From positions 124,001 to 188,000 of the forward strand of contig CAYMRX010000004.1 of NCBI GenBank assembly GCA_964393035.1: a DNA stretch of 64,000 nt. The letters are read 5' to 3'. Under the pieces are notes generated by a model that made no database searches, was not told where the DNA came from, and saw only the letters and a program-made list of their open reading frames with translations. Positions 54,036 to 62,438 of the stretch are shown one piece after another. How positions within the stretch are numbered: position 1 is the stretch's first letter; each line of letters starts with the position of its first letter. This DNA comes from Tabrizicola_A sp964393035 (GTDB taxonomy: Bacteria > Pseudomonadota > Alphaproteobacteria > Rhodobacterales > Rhodobacteraceae). The translations under genes and the position numbers were made by a program.

Positions 54036-55703
54036 ATGCTGCATAGCCCGCTGTGGAAGCGCCTCCTGATCCTTGCGGTCATTGTCTGGGGGATTCTCGC
54101 CGCCCTGCCCAATGCGTTTTACACGCGGGTCGAGCAGCATAACGACGCGGTCAAGGCGGTCACCGCCGCCGAAGGTGTCGCAACCGAGGAGCAGGCCGCC
54201 GCGCGCGCCCTCTGGCCCGAAGGGCTGCCTTCGGGGCTGATGGCGCTGGGGCTTGACCTCCGGGGCGGCGCGCATCTTTTGGCAAAGGTGCAGGTCGCCG
54301 ACGTTTATGCCCAACGCATCGACGCCCTTTGGCCCGAGGTGCGCGACCGCTTGCGCGATGTGCGCGATCAGGTCGGGGCCGTGCGGCGTCAACCCTCGGT
54401 GCCGGGGGTGCTGCGGGTGGCAATCTCCAATCCTGACGGCGTGGCGATTGCCTTGGAAACCGTGCGCGCGCTGGCGGTGCCGGTGATGACGCTGACCGGG
54501 GCAGGGTCTTCGGATCTTGAGGTGGTGGCCGACGGGCAAGAGATTGTCGTGCAACTCTCCGAGGCCGAACGTGTGGCCACCGATGCCCGCACCGTGCAGC
54601 AAAGCCTTGAAATCATCCGCCGCCGCGTGGACGAGGTCGGCACCCGCGAGCCGACGATCCAACGGCAGGGCGATGACCGCATCCTGATTCAGGTGCCGGG
54701 CATCGGCTCGGCGCAGGAGTTGAAAGACCTGATCGGCACCACGGCCAAGCTGACCTTCCATCAGGTTCTGGGCCGCACCACCGATGCAGGCGCCGATCCC
54801 GGCGCGCGCAACAAGCTGGTGGGCGATGCCTATGACAAGACCATCTTCTACATCATCGCCGATGAATCGGTGGTGAGTGGTGAAGAACTGACCGATGCGC
54901 AGCCGTCCTTTGACCAAAACGGCCGGCCTGCGGTCAGTTTCCGCTTCAACCCCTCGGGGGCTCGGGCCTTTGGCGATTACACCGCCGCCCATATCGGAGA
55001 GCCCTTCGCCATCGTTCTGGACGAGGAGGTGATCTCTGCCCCCACGATCCAAAGCCATATCGCAGGTGGGTCGGGCATCATCACTGGCAATTTCACGGTG
55101 GAAGAATCGACCAACCTTGCCGTCCTGCTGCGGGCAGGGGCCTTGCCGGCCAAGATGACCTTCTTGGAAGAACGCACCATCGGCCCCGAACTGGGGCAAG
55201 ACAGCATCGAGGCGGGCAAGCTTGCGGGCATCGTCGGCATGATCGCCGTGGCCACCTATATGATCCTGAGCTATGGGCTGTTCGGCGTCTTCGCCAATAT
55301 CGCGCTGGTGGTCAACATCCTGATCCTGATCGCGGTCCTGTCGACCATCGGGGCGACGCTGACGCTGCCCGGCATCGCGGGCATCGTGCTGACCATGGGC
55401 ATGGCCGTGGACGCCAACGTGCTGATCTACGAACGCATCCGCGAGGAATTGCGCGACGGAAAATCCGCGGCGCGGGCGGTGGAACTGGGCTTTGAACGCG
55501 CCTTTTCCGCCATCATGGACAGCAACGTCACGGGCATCATCACCGCCATCATCATGTTTGCGATCGGTTCGGGGGCCGTGCGCGGCTTTGCCGTCACCAC
55601 CGGCATCGGGATTTTCACCTCGATGTTCACCGCCGTCTATGTGACGCGGCTGATCGTGACGACCTATATCAACTGGCGACAGCCCAAAGAGCTTGTGGTC
55701 TGA
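54036..55703 (+). CDS. secD: Protein translocase subunit SecD
   Basis: A 555-residue membrane protein that uses the proton motive force to assist SecYEG export. The first membrane segment (WKRLLILAVIVWGILAALPN) is followed by the large periplasmic domain: LGLDLRGGAHLL (about 72-83), RRRVDEVGTREPTIQRQG and VRFNPSGA-like FRFNPSGARAFGDYT. Five C-terminal membrane helices include GIVLTMGMAVDANVLIYERI, the conserved TM motif near residue 460. It is spaced 13 bases from secF. Confidence 0.96.
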   Translation: MLHSPLWKRLLILAVIVWGILAALPNAFYTRVEQHNDAVKAVTAAEGVATEEQAAARALWPEGLPSGLMALGLDLRGGAHLLAKVQVADVYAQRIDALWPEVRDRLRDVRDQVGAVRRQPSVPGVLRVAISNPDGVAIALETVRALAVPVMTLTGAGSSDLEVVADGQEIVVQLSEAERVATDARTVQQSLEIIRRRVDEVGTREPTIQRQGDDRILIQVPGIGSAQELKDLIGTTAKLTFHQVLGRTTDAGADPGARNKLVGDAYDKTIFYIIADESVVSGEELTDAQPSFDQNGRPAVSFRFNPSGARAFGDYTAAHIGEPFAIVLDEEVISAPTIQSHIAGGSGIITGNFTVEESTNLAVLLRAGALPAKMTFLEERTIGPELGQDSIEAGKLAGIVGMIAVATYMILSYGLFGVFANIALVVNILILIAVLSTIGATLTLPGIAGIVLTMGMAVDANVLIYERIREELRDGKSAARAVELGFERAFSAIMDSNVTGIITAIIMFAIGSGAVRGFAVTTGIGIFTSMFTAVYVTRLIVTTYINWRQPKELVV

Positions 55704-55716
55704 GGGGGATCAAGAC

Positions 55717-56694
55717 ATGGCATGGCGTTTGCGGCTGGTTCCCGAAAAGACCAACATCGACTTTTTCAAGCTGCAATGGGTGACCTTCGGGGCCTCGGTC
55801 GCGGCGGTGGTCATCTCGCTTCTGGCGGTGGCCATCCTTGGGCTGAACTTCGGCGTCGATTTCAAGGGCGGCACCACGATCCGCACGGAAAGCACGCAAG
55901 AGCTGGATATCGGCATTTACCGTGACGCGCTGTCCAAGCTGGACATGGGCGATGTCGCCATCACCGAGGTGTTCGACCCGACCTTCCGCGCCGATCAGCA
56001 TGTGGCCCAGATCCGCATCGAGGCGCAGGAAGGTGAGGAGGCGATCACCCCCGAGGCGATTGCCGCCATCGAAGACGCCCTGCGCGTGGTGGATCCGGCC
56101 ATCACCTTTCCTTCGGTGGAATCGGTTGGCCCCAAGGTTTCGGCGGAACTGATCTGGGCCGCGCTTCTTGCCGTTGCGGCAGGCTCTTTGGGCATCTGGG
56201 TTTACGTCTGGCTGCGCTTTGAATGGCAATTCGCTGTCGGTTCTGTCGCCGCACTGGTGCATGATGTGGTGGTCACGGTCGGGGTCTTCTCGATCTTCCA
56301 GCTCAAGTTCGACATGACCATCGTGGCGGCCTTGCTCACGATCCTTGGCTATTCGATCAACGACACCGTGGTGATCTTTGACCGGCTGCGGGAAAATCTG
56401 GCCAAATACAAGACCATGGGTCTGCGCGAGATGATGAACCTGACCGCGAATGAAACGCTGTCGCGCACCATCATGACGGCCACGACGACACTGATCTCGC
56501 TGACCTGCCTGTTCATCTTTGGCGGTGACGTGATCCGTGGCTTTGTCTTTGCCATGCTGTTCGGGGTGGTGATCGGCACCTATTCGACGCTTTATGTCGC
56601 CAAGAACATCGTGCTGATGCTGGGGGTTGACCGCTCGGACAAGCCCAAGACCGGCAAGCCCTTGGACCACGAATTCGCCAATGTGGATGCCTGA
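55717..56694 (+). CDS. secF: Protein translocase subunit SecF
   Basis: A 325-residue partner of SecD with six membrane segments. The N-terminal helix (TFGASVAAVVISLLAVAILG) is followed by LNFGVDFKGGTTIR (about 46-59), the SecF periplasmic signature. The conserved ILGYSINDTVVIFDRLREN lies near residue 215 and LSRTIMTATTTLISL follows. The ATG at 55717 has GAGGGGGA upstream and opens MAWRLRLVPEK; a start at 55693 would overlap secD. Overlaps none, 3 bases before the Mth938-type gene. Confidence 0.96.
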   Translation: MAWRLRLVPEKTNIDFFKLQWVTFGASVAAVVISLLAVAILGLNFGVDFKGGTTIRTESTQELDIGIYRDALSKLDMGDVAITEVFDPTFRADQHVAQIRIEAQEGEEAITPEAIAAIEDALRVVDPAITFPSVESVGPKVSAELIWAALLAVAAGSLGIWVYVWLRFEWQFAVGSVAALVHDVVVTVGVFSIFQLKFDMTIVAALLTILGYSINDTVVIFDRLRENLAKYKTMGLREMMNLTANETLSRTIMTATTTLISLTCLFIFGGDVIRGFVFAMLFGVVIGTYSTLYVAKNIVLMLGVDRSDKPKTGKPLDHEFANVDA

Positions 56695-56697
56695 GCC

Positions 56698-57057
56698 ATG
56701 CGGCTGATCGAGGTCAGCTATGGCTCGGCCCAAGCGATCGAGGGTTATGGCCCGGATTTCTTCCGGGTCGGAACCCATGTGCTGCGCGGGGCCACGCTTG
56801 TCACGCCTTGGGATGCGGGCGGCTGGGGCGGCTTGGCCGATACCGCCACGCCTTTGACGCTGGCCGGGCGGATTGATGTGCTGCTCCTGGGGCTGGGGGC
56901 CACCATCGCCCCGGTGCCGCGCGCCTTCCGCGAGGCGCTGGAGGCCGCGGGCATCGGGGTGGAACCCATGTCCTCGCCCGCCGCCTGCCGCACCTATAAC
57001 GTGCTTCTGGGCGAAGGCCGCCGGATTGCCGCGGCGCTTCTGCCGGTCGGGTCATGA
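56698..57057 (+). CDS. Mth938-like domain protein
   Basis: A 119-residue protein of the Mth938/AAMDC (DUF498) fold. Conserved blocks are EGYGPDFFRVGTHVLRGATL, VLLLGLGATIAPVPRAFREA and the C-terminal MSSPAACRTYNVLLGEGRRI, in which CRTYN is a family hallmark. The biochemical role is unknown. It sits between secF and ccmA, overlapping ccmA by 4 bases (ATGA), as in other Rhodobacteraceae, so it is part of the same transcript. Confidence 0.85.
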   Translation: MRLIEVSYGSAQAIEGYGPDFFRVGTHVLRGATLVTPWDAGGWGGLADTATPLTLAGRIDVLLLGLGATIAPVPRAFREALEAAGIGVEPMSSPAACRTYNVLLGEGRRIAAALLPVGS

Positions 57058-57683
57058 GCCTGCTGTCCGCCCATGATCTTGCGGTTGCCCGCGCCGGAAT
57101 TCCGGTGCTGGAAGGGGTCAGTTTCGCGCTGACCCCCGGTCGCGCGCTGGTGTTGCGCGGGCCGAATGGCATTGGCAAGACCACGTTGTTGCGCAGCATT
57201 GCCGGCCTGCAACCTCCGATCGCGGGCCGGATCACCGCCGCATCCGATGCGGTGGCCTATGCGGCCCATGCCGATGGGGTGAAACCCACGCTGACGGTGG
57301 CCGAAAACCTTGCCTTCTGGGCGCAGGTCTTTGGCACCGATGCGGTCGCGGCGGCGATTGATCGGATGGCTTTGCGCGATCTCGTGGCGCGGCGGGCCGC
57401 GAACCTGTCGGCCGGGCAAAAGCGCCGCCTTGGCCTTGCCCGCCTTTTGGTCACCGGCCGCCCGGTCTGGGTGATGGACGAACCCACCGTGTCCTTGGAC
57501 GCGGCCTCGGTGCAATTGTTCGGCGATGTGGTGCGCGACCATCTTGCCGCCGGGGGGGCGGCGCTGATCGCCACCCATATCGACCTTGGCCTTGATGCCG
57601 ATGTCTTGGACCTGACGCCGTTCAAGGCCCGCCCGGCGGCGGAAGGCGGCATCGTCTCGGCCTTTGATGAGGCCTTCACATGA
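57054..57683 (+). CDS. ccmA: Heme exporter ATP-binding protein CcmA
   Basis: A 209-residue ABC ATPase that, with CcmB, drives release of holo-CcmE from CcmC in cytochrome c maturation. Walker A is GPNGIGKTTLLRSIAGL (about 38-54), signature LSAGQKRRLGLARLL (about 120), Walker B PVWVMDEPTVSLD. Short form without a C-terminal extension, as usual for CcmA. Overlaps the Mth938 gene upstream and ccmB downstream (ATGA each). Confidence 0.94.
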   Translation: MSLLSAHDLAVARAGIPVLEGVSFALTPGRALVLRGPNGIGKTTLLRSIAGLQPPIAGRITAASDAVAYAAHADGVKPTLTVAENLAFWAQVFGTDAVAAAIDRMALRDLVARRAANLSAGQKRRLGLARLLVTGRPVWVMDEPTVSLDAASVQLFGDVVRDHLAAGGAALIATHIDLGLDADVLDLTPFKARPAAEGGIVSAFDEAFT

Positions 57684-58336
57684 TCGCCCTGCTGATCCGC
57701 GACCTGAGGCTTGCCATCCGTGCAGGCGGTGGCTTTGGCCTTGGCCTGGCCTTCTTTCTGCTGGTCGCCGTTATCGTGCCTTTGGGGGTCGGGCCGGAAC
57801 CCGCGACACTGGCGAAAATCGCCCCCGGCATCCTGTGGGTGGGGGCACTCCTTTCCTGCCTCCTGTCACTCGACCGCATTTTCGCGCTGGATTTCGAGGA
57901 TGGCTCGCTTGACCTTCTGGCCACCTCGCCCCTGCCGATGGAGGGCGCGGTGGCCGTGAAGGCGCTGGCGCATTGGCTGGTGACGGGTCTGCCCCTGGTG
58001 CTGGCCGCCCCGGTGCTGGGGGTTTTGTTGAACCTGCCCTTGCCGGGCTATCTCTGGCTTGTCATCAGCCTTGCGCTTGGCACCCCGGCGCTGTCGATCA
58101 TCGGGGCCTTTGGCGCGGCGCTGACGGTGGGGCTGAAACGCGGTGGGCTTTTGATGAGCCTGCTGGTGCTGCCCTTGTACATGCCAACGTTGATTTTCGG
58201 GGCCGAGGTGGTGAAACGCGGCGCGGCGGGCATGGCGGTGGCAACACCGCTCGCGCTTCTTGCCTCCATCACGGCGGGGGCGCTGGCGCTGTTGCCCCTC
58301 GCGGCGGCGGCGGCGCTTCGCGTCAATCTGCGGTGA
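57680..58336 (+). CDS. ccmB: Heme exporter protein CcmB
   Basis: A 218-residue integral membrane partner of CcmA with six hydrophobic segments (for example GFGLGLAFFLLVAVIVPLGV and SLLVLPLYMPTLIFGAEV). The motif LLSLDRIFALDFEDGSLDLL (about 60-79) is characteristic of CcmB. Overlaps ccmA by 4 bases. The 98 bases to ccmC contain a small imperfect direct repeat (TGATTGAGCC twice) and no gene. Confidence 0.94.
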   Translation: MIALLIRDLRLAIRAGGGFGLGLAFFLLVAVIVPLGVGPEPATLAKIAPGILWVGALLSCLLSLDRIFALDFEDGSLDLLATSPLPMEGAVAVKALAHWLVTGLPLVLAAPVLGVLLNLPLPGYLWLVISLALGTPALSIIGAFGAALTVGLKRGGLLMSLLVLPLYMPTLIFGAEVVKRGAAGMAVATPLALLASITAGALALLPLAAAAALRVNLR

Positions 58337-58434
58337 TAAGAAACCTGTGATTGAGCCCCATGATTGAGCCATGTCATGGTGGACAGGCCCGCCCGCGTTA
58401 GGGTAGCCCAAAGCCAGTTAGCAATAGGATAGCA

Positions 58435-59163
58435 ATGTCGATCTGGGAATATGCCAACCCCAAGAAGTTCATGCAGACCTCGGGGGTCTTGTTGCCTTGG
58501 GTGACGGCCCTTGCGGTGCTGGCGTTGGGGGTGGGGCTGGTCTGGGGGTTTTTCTTCACGCCGGACGCTGACAGGTTCGGTTCAACCGTCAAGATCATCT
58601 ATCTGCATGTGCCCGCCGCGATGATGGCGATTTCGGCTTGGACCATGATGCTGGTCACCTCGCTGATCTGGCTCATTCGCCGTCACCATGTCTCGGCCCT
58701 TGCGGCCAAGGCGGCGGCGCCGATCGGGTTGATGTTTACCGTGATCGGCCTTGTCACCGGCGCGATCTGGGGCCAGCCGATGTGGGGCACCTGGTGGGCC
58801 TGGGACCCGCGCCTGACCGCGTTTTTGATCCTTGCCCTCTTTTATCTCGGCTATATCGCGCTGTGGGCGGCGGTGGAAAACCCCGATACTGCGGCCGATT
58901 TGACCTCTGTTCTGGCCATTGTCGGCTCGGTCTTTGCCTTCCTGTCACGCTATGCGGTTCTGTTTTGGAATCAAGGGCTTCATCAGGGGGCCTCGCTGTC
59001 CCTGGATGAAAAAGAGAACGTGTCGGATGTCTATTGGCTGCCCTTGGTGGTCTGTATCGCGGGCTTTGTTCTGCTCTTTGTCACGCTGGTGCTGATCCGC
59101 ACCCGCACTGAAATCCGGTCGCGCCGCTTGCAGGCGCTTTTGACGCGGGAGAGGCTGGCATGA
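58435..59163 (+). CDS. ccmC: Heme transporter/lyase subunit CcmC
   Basis: A 242-residue membrane protein that delivers heme to CcmE. Six membrane segments surround the tryptophan-rich WWD signature GQPMWGTWWAWDPRLTAFL (about 109-127). The flanking heme-ligand histidines are in IIYLHVPAAMM (about 62) and WNQGLHQGAS (about 182). It overlaps ccmD by 4 bases. The start at 58435 gives MSIWEYANPKKF. Confidence 0.95.
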   Translation: MSIWEYANPKKFMQTSGVLLPWVTALAVLALGVGLVWGFFFTPDADRFGSTVKIIYLHVPAAMMAISAWTMMLVTSLIWLIRRHHVSALAAKAAAPIGLMFTVIGLVTGAIWGQPMWGTWWAWDPRLTAFLILALFYLGYIALWAAVENPDTAADLTSVLAIVGSVFAFLSRYAVLFWNQGLHQGASLSLDEKENVSDVYWLPLVVCIAGFVLLFVTLVLIRTRTEIRSRRLQALLTRERLA

Positions 59164-59321
59164 TGCCTGATTTGGGAAAATACGCGGGCGCTGTGGCGTG
59201 GTCCTATCTGGCCTCACTGGTGCTGATCCTTGGCTTTGTGGCGCTGTCGCTGTGGCAGTCGCGCCGAATGAAGCGGGCCTTGGATGAGGTGGAAAAGCGG
59301 CAGGAGAAACGCGGTGAATAA
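59160..59321 (+). CDS. ccmD: Heme exporter protein CcmD
   Basis: A 53-residue bitopic membrane protein that helps release holo-CcmE. One membrane helix (AWSYLASLVLILGFVALSLW) is followed by a charged tail (RRMKRALDEVEKRQEKRGE), the standard CcmD layout, including the conserved Tyr before the helix. It starts within the ccmC stop (ATGA) and its end overlaps the GTG start of ccmG by 8 bases. Confidence 0.9.
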   Translation: MMPDLGKYAGAVAWSYLASLVLILGFVALSLWQSRRMKRALDEVEKRQEKRGE

Positions 59322-59850
59322 GATCCTTTTGGCCTTGCCGGCCCTGCTGTTTGCCGGGCTTGGGCTGTTGTTCTGGTCCGGTATGGGGCGCAACAACCCC
59401 AATGAACTGCCTTCGGTCTTCATCGGCAAACCGGCGCCTGCCATCGAACAGGCGGCGCTGCCCGGTATTCCGGCCCCGGTGCAATCCGATCTGGCGGGCG
59501 GGCAGGTGACGGTGGTGAATTTCTGGGCCTCATGGTGCCCGCCGTGCCGCGCCGAACACCCGACGCTTACGGCACTGGCCGCCGAAGGGATTCAGGTGAT
59601 CGGTGTCAACATGCTGGACCGCGAGGCGGATGCACTGGCGTTTTTGGCGGAGGAGGGCAATCCTTTCGTGAAGATCGCCTATGATCCCAAGGGCAAGACC
59701 CGGCTGGAATGGGGGGTGACGGCCCCGCCGGAAACCTTCATCCTGAACGGCAAGGGCGAGGTCCTGTTCCGCTTCATCGGGCCGATGGTGGGCGACGATT
59801 ATCTCCAACGCTTCCGCCCGGAGCTGGACAAGGCACTGGCGGCGCAATAG
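59314..59850 (+). CDS. ccmG: Thiol:disulfide interchange protein CcmG/DsbE
   Basis: A 178-residue membrane-anchored thioredoxin that reduces apocytochrome c before heme attachment. The anchor is ILLALPALLFAGLGLLFW at about 4-21; the active site is FWASWCPPCRAEH with Cys75 and Cys78. The GVTAPPETFI block with the cis-proline (about 140) is typical of CcmG. I chose GTG at 59314, with AGGAG 8 bases upstream, over an ATG at 59284 inside ccmD. Last gene of the sec-ccm run; the palindromic repeat copy B follows. Confidence 0.93.
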   Translation: MNKILLALPALLFAGLGLLFWSGMGRNNPNELPSVFIGKPAPAIEQAALPGIPAPVQSDLAGGQVTVVNFWASWCPPCRAEHPTLTALAAEGIQVIGVNMLDREADALAFLAEEGNPFVKIAYDPKGKTRLEWGVTAPPETFILNGKGEVLFRFIGPMVGDDYLQRFRPELDKALAAQ

Positions 59851-59870
59851 CGCGCACCCTTGTCTGCTGC

Positions 59871-59937
59871 CCTCGTCGGGCGCCTTCGGCTTCTCCTCGG
59901 CGGTCCCCCGACGAGCGGCGAAGCCGACGAGGAGGGC
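59871..59937. repeat. Palindromic intergenic repeat, copy B
   Basis: CCTCGTCGG (59871-59879) and CCGACGAGG (59924-59932) are the outer arms; inner segments CGCCTTCGGC and GCGGCGAAGC repeat the layout of copy A at 38181-38238. It occupies nearly the whole gap between converging ccmG and alkD and probably acts as an RNA hairpin or REP-like element. Confidence 0.7.
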
Positions 59938-59940
59938 GCA

Positions 59941-60624
59941 TCACAGATATTTAGAGGCTTCCTTGCGGGCAAAGTTTTTCAGCTTTGCCCCATGTTCTTC
60001 CAGCCATGCCCGCACCCAGTCCGCGTCGTGTTTCGACAGATCGCGCAGCCACCAGGCCACGGCTTTCTGAATGAACCAGTCCGGATCGGTGGCATAATCT
60101 GCCGCCCAGCCCAGAACCCGTTCCCGGATGGCGGTTTCCTCGGGCTTTGGGTTGTTCTTTTTGGCAAAGGGCAGGGTGACGACCAAAGCCGCGCGGCGTG
60201 TCCACATCGCGGGGTTGGTGGTCCAAGCCTCCACCGCCGCGATCCGTTCCGGTTGCCAGACCAGCCGTTTCTGCCCGGCGATCATGACATGGTCGGCAAT
60301 GGCCCAGCCGTCAAACTCCGGCAGCCAGCTTTGGATAAGCTGCCATGCCCCCTCGTCATCGGGCCGGATGCGGGCCTGCACCAAAAGCTTTGCCGCCGCA
60401 ACGCGCGCTTCGTGAATGTCCGCAGCCCAAAGCCCCGCCGCCAGTGCCAGCCGCTCGTCCAAGCTGCATTCGGCACGCCAGGCGTCGGTCAGATCGTCGA
60501 TCTGCGGCACCGACACGCCGAAAAACCGGCGGGTGGACTTGTGATAGGCCGCCATTTCACCGGCCTTGGCGGGGTCGGCCAAGGCCTCCAATGCGGCCAA
60601 TGCCTGATCGGGGGTAACGGTCAT
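59941..60624 (-). CDS. alkD: DNA alkylation repair protein (AlkD-like)
   Basis: A 227-residue all-helical HEAT-like repeat protein of the DNA alkylation repair glycosylase family, which removes alkylated purines. Repeats are seen from AYHKSTRRFFGVSVPQIDDL through EFDGWAIADHVM to DWFIQKAVAWWLRDLSKHD; the Trp- and Asp-containing segments line the DNA-facing groove in AlkD. Its start overlaps the glmS stop in ATGA. No inducible promoter is apparent, so expression probably depends on glmS transcription. Confidence 0.87.
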   Translation of the reverse strand: MTVTPDQALAALEALADPAKAGEMAAYHKSTRRFFGVSVPQIDDLTDAWRAECSLDERLALAAGLWAADIHEARVAAAKLLVQARIRPDDEGAWQLIQSWLPEFDGWAIADHVMIAGQKRLVWQPERIAAVEAWTTNPAMWTRRAALVVTLPFAKKNNPKPEETAIRERVLGWAADYATDPDWFIQKAVAWWLRDLSKHDADWVRAWLEEHGAKLKNFARKEASKYL

Positions 60625-62438
60625 TCCACTGTCACCGATTTGGCCAGATTGCGCGGCTGGTCCACATCGGTGCCTTTGGCAATCGCGGTGTGATAGGCCA
60701 GAAGCTGGGCGGGCACAGAGTATAGGATCGGCGCGAATTGCGCGGCAACCTCGGGCAGGACAAGGGTCTTCCAGCAGCCTGCGCCCGCCTCGGCCACACC
60801 GGCCGCGTCCGAGATCAGCACCACCTTGCCATGCCGCGCCATCACCTCTTGCATGTTCGACACCGTTTTGTCGAACAACGCGTCACGCGGGGCCAGCACG
60901 ATCACCGGAACCCGGTTGTCGATCAGCGCGATGGGGCCGTGTTTCAACTCGCCTGACGCATAGCCCTCGGCGTGGATGTAGCTGATTTCCTTCAGCTTCA
61001 GCGCGCCCTCAAGGGCCAGAGGGAACATCGGGCCACGGCCAAGGAACAGAATGTCCTGCGCCTCGGCAAGCTGTTCGGCCACGGCGGCGATGTCAGAGGA
61101 AAGCCCCATCGCGTGGTTCATCAATCCCGGCAGCGCGCGCAGCGCCTCCAGATGCGCGGCAAGCCCGGCCGCATCAATCCGGCCGCGGTCCAGTGCGGCT
61201 TTCAGCGCCAAGACCGCCAGCACCGTCAATTGGCAGGTAAAGGCCTTGGTCGAGGCGACGCCAACCTCCACCCCGGCCAAAATCGGCAGCGCGAGATCGC
61301 TTTCGCGCGCAATGGAGGAGGTGGCGACATTGACCACCGACACCACCTTGCCAACCCGCTCCTTGGCATAGCGCAGGGCGGCCAGCGTGTCGGCGGTTTC
61401 CCCCGATTGGCTGACGAAAAGCGCCCATTGATTGGGGGAGAGCGGCGGTTCACGGTAGCGGAATTCCGACGCGATGTCGATTTCGACGGGCAGGCCCGCG
61501 ATCTGTTCGAACCAGTATTTCGCCACATGGGTGGCATAGCTGGCCGTGCCGCAGGCCACCATGGTCAACCGGTCAACACCTTTGAAATCCAGCGCTTCTG
61601 GCAGGCGCAGGCTGCCGTCGCCCGCGACGTAATGCTTCAAGGCATCGGCAATCACCACCGGCTGTTCGGCAATTTCCTTGGCCATGAAATGCTTGTAACC
61701 GGCTTTTTCGATGCGGGTCGCATCCACCTGAATCCGCGCCTCGGGGCGGTTGGCCAGACGGCCGGCCTCGTCAAAGATCTGTGCGCCGGAGCGGGTCAGG
61801 ATCGCCCAGTCGCCTTCTTCCAGATAGGTGATGCGGTCGGTCATCGGCGCCAAGGCGATGGCGTCGCTGCCCACATACATCTCGCCATCCCCATGGCCGA
61901 TGGCCAAGGGGCTGCCCTTGCGGGCGCAGATCATCAGATCATCTTCGCCCTCAAAGAGGAAGCACAGCGCAAAGGCGCCATGCAGGCGTTTCAGCGTTTC
62001 CCGCGCGGCCTCAACCGCGGTTGCGCCCTTGTCGAGGTGATGGCGCAAGAGATGGCTGACGGTTTCTGTATCGGTTTCGGATTCGAACACCGCGCCCGCA
62101 GCGGTCAGCTCATTCCGCAGCTCGCGGAAGTTTTCGATGATGCCGTTATGCACCACGGCGACGCGGCCCGACAGGTGCGGGTGGGCGTTCAGCGTGGTGG
62201 CCGCGCCATGGGTGGCCCAGCGGGTATGGCCGATGCCGGATTTTCCGGGCAGGGGGTTGTGCACCAGAAGGTCGGACAGGTTCACCAGCTTGCCCACCGC
62301 GCGGCGGCGATCCAGCCGGCCGTGATCCACCGTGGCGATCCCGGCGGAATCATAGCCGCGATATTCCAGCCGTTTCAGCGCCTCGACCAGAAGCGGGGCA
62401 ACTTCATGGTTGCCAAGAACCCCAACAATTCCACACAT
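60621..62438 (-). CDS. glmS: Glutamine-fructose-6-phosphate aminotransferase (isomerizing)
   Basis: A 605-residue enzyme that makes glucosamine-6-phosphate for cell-wall synthesis. It starts MCGIVGVLG, so Cys2 becomes the N-terminal nucleophile after Met removal. The glutaminase domain has HTRWATHGAATTLNAHPH; two SIS domains follow (SQSGETADTLAALRYAKE near 345 and LGRGPMFPLALEGALKLKEI near 475); it ends DVDQPRNLAKSVTVE, the conserved tail. The start shares one base with the glmU stop (TAATG). Pathway partner of GlmU. No glmS ribozyme is seen. Confidence 0.97.
   Translation of the reverse strand: MCGIVGVLGNHEVAPLLVEALKRLEYRGYDSAGIATVDHGRLDRRRAVGKLVNLSDLLVHNPLPGKSGIGHTRWATHGAATTLNAHPHLSGRVAVVHNGIIENFRELRNELTAAGAVFESETDTETVSHLLRHHLDKGATAVEAARETLKRLHGAFALCFLFEGEDDLMICARKGSPLAIGHGDGEMYVGSDAIALAPMTDRITYLEEGDWAILTRSGAQIFDEAGRLANRPEARIQVDATRIEKAGYKHFMAKEIAEQPVVIADALKHYVAGDGSLRLPEALDFKGVDRLTMVACGTASYATHVAKYWFEQIAGLPVEIDIASEFRYREPPLSPNQWALFVSQSGETADTLAALRYAKERVGKVVSVVNVATSSIARESDLALPILAGVEVGVASTKAFTCQLTVLAVLALKAALDRGRIDAAGLAAHLEALRALPGLMNHAMGLSSDIAAVAEQLAEAQDILFLGRGPMFPLALEGALKLKEISYIHAEGYASGELKHGPIALIDNRVPVIVLAPRDALFDKTVSNMQEVMARHGKVVLISDAAGVAEAGAGCWKTLVLPEVAAQFAPILYSVPAQLLAYHTAIAKGTDVDQPRNLAKSVTVE

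Noticed and set aside
53526..55199. Extension of the glycosyltransferase frame to nearly 900 residues
   Set aside because: The added part is antisense to yajC and secD; the true protein starts at MPRICLMS (53525) with family-typical sequence.
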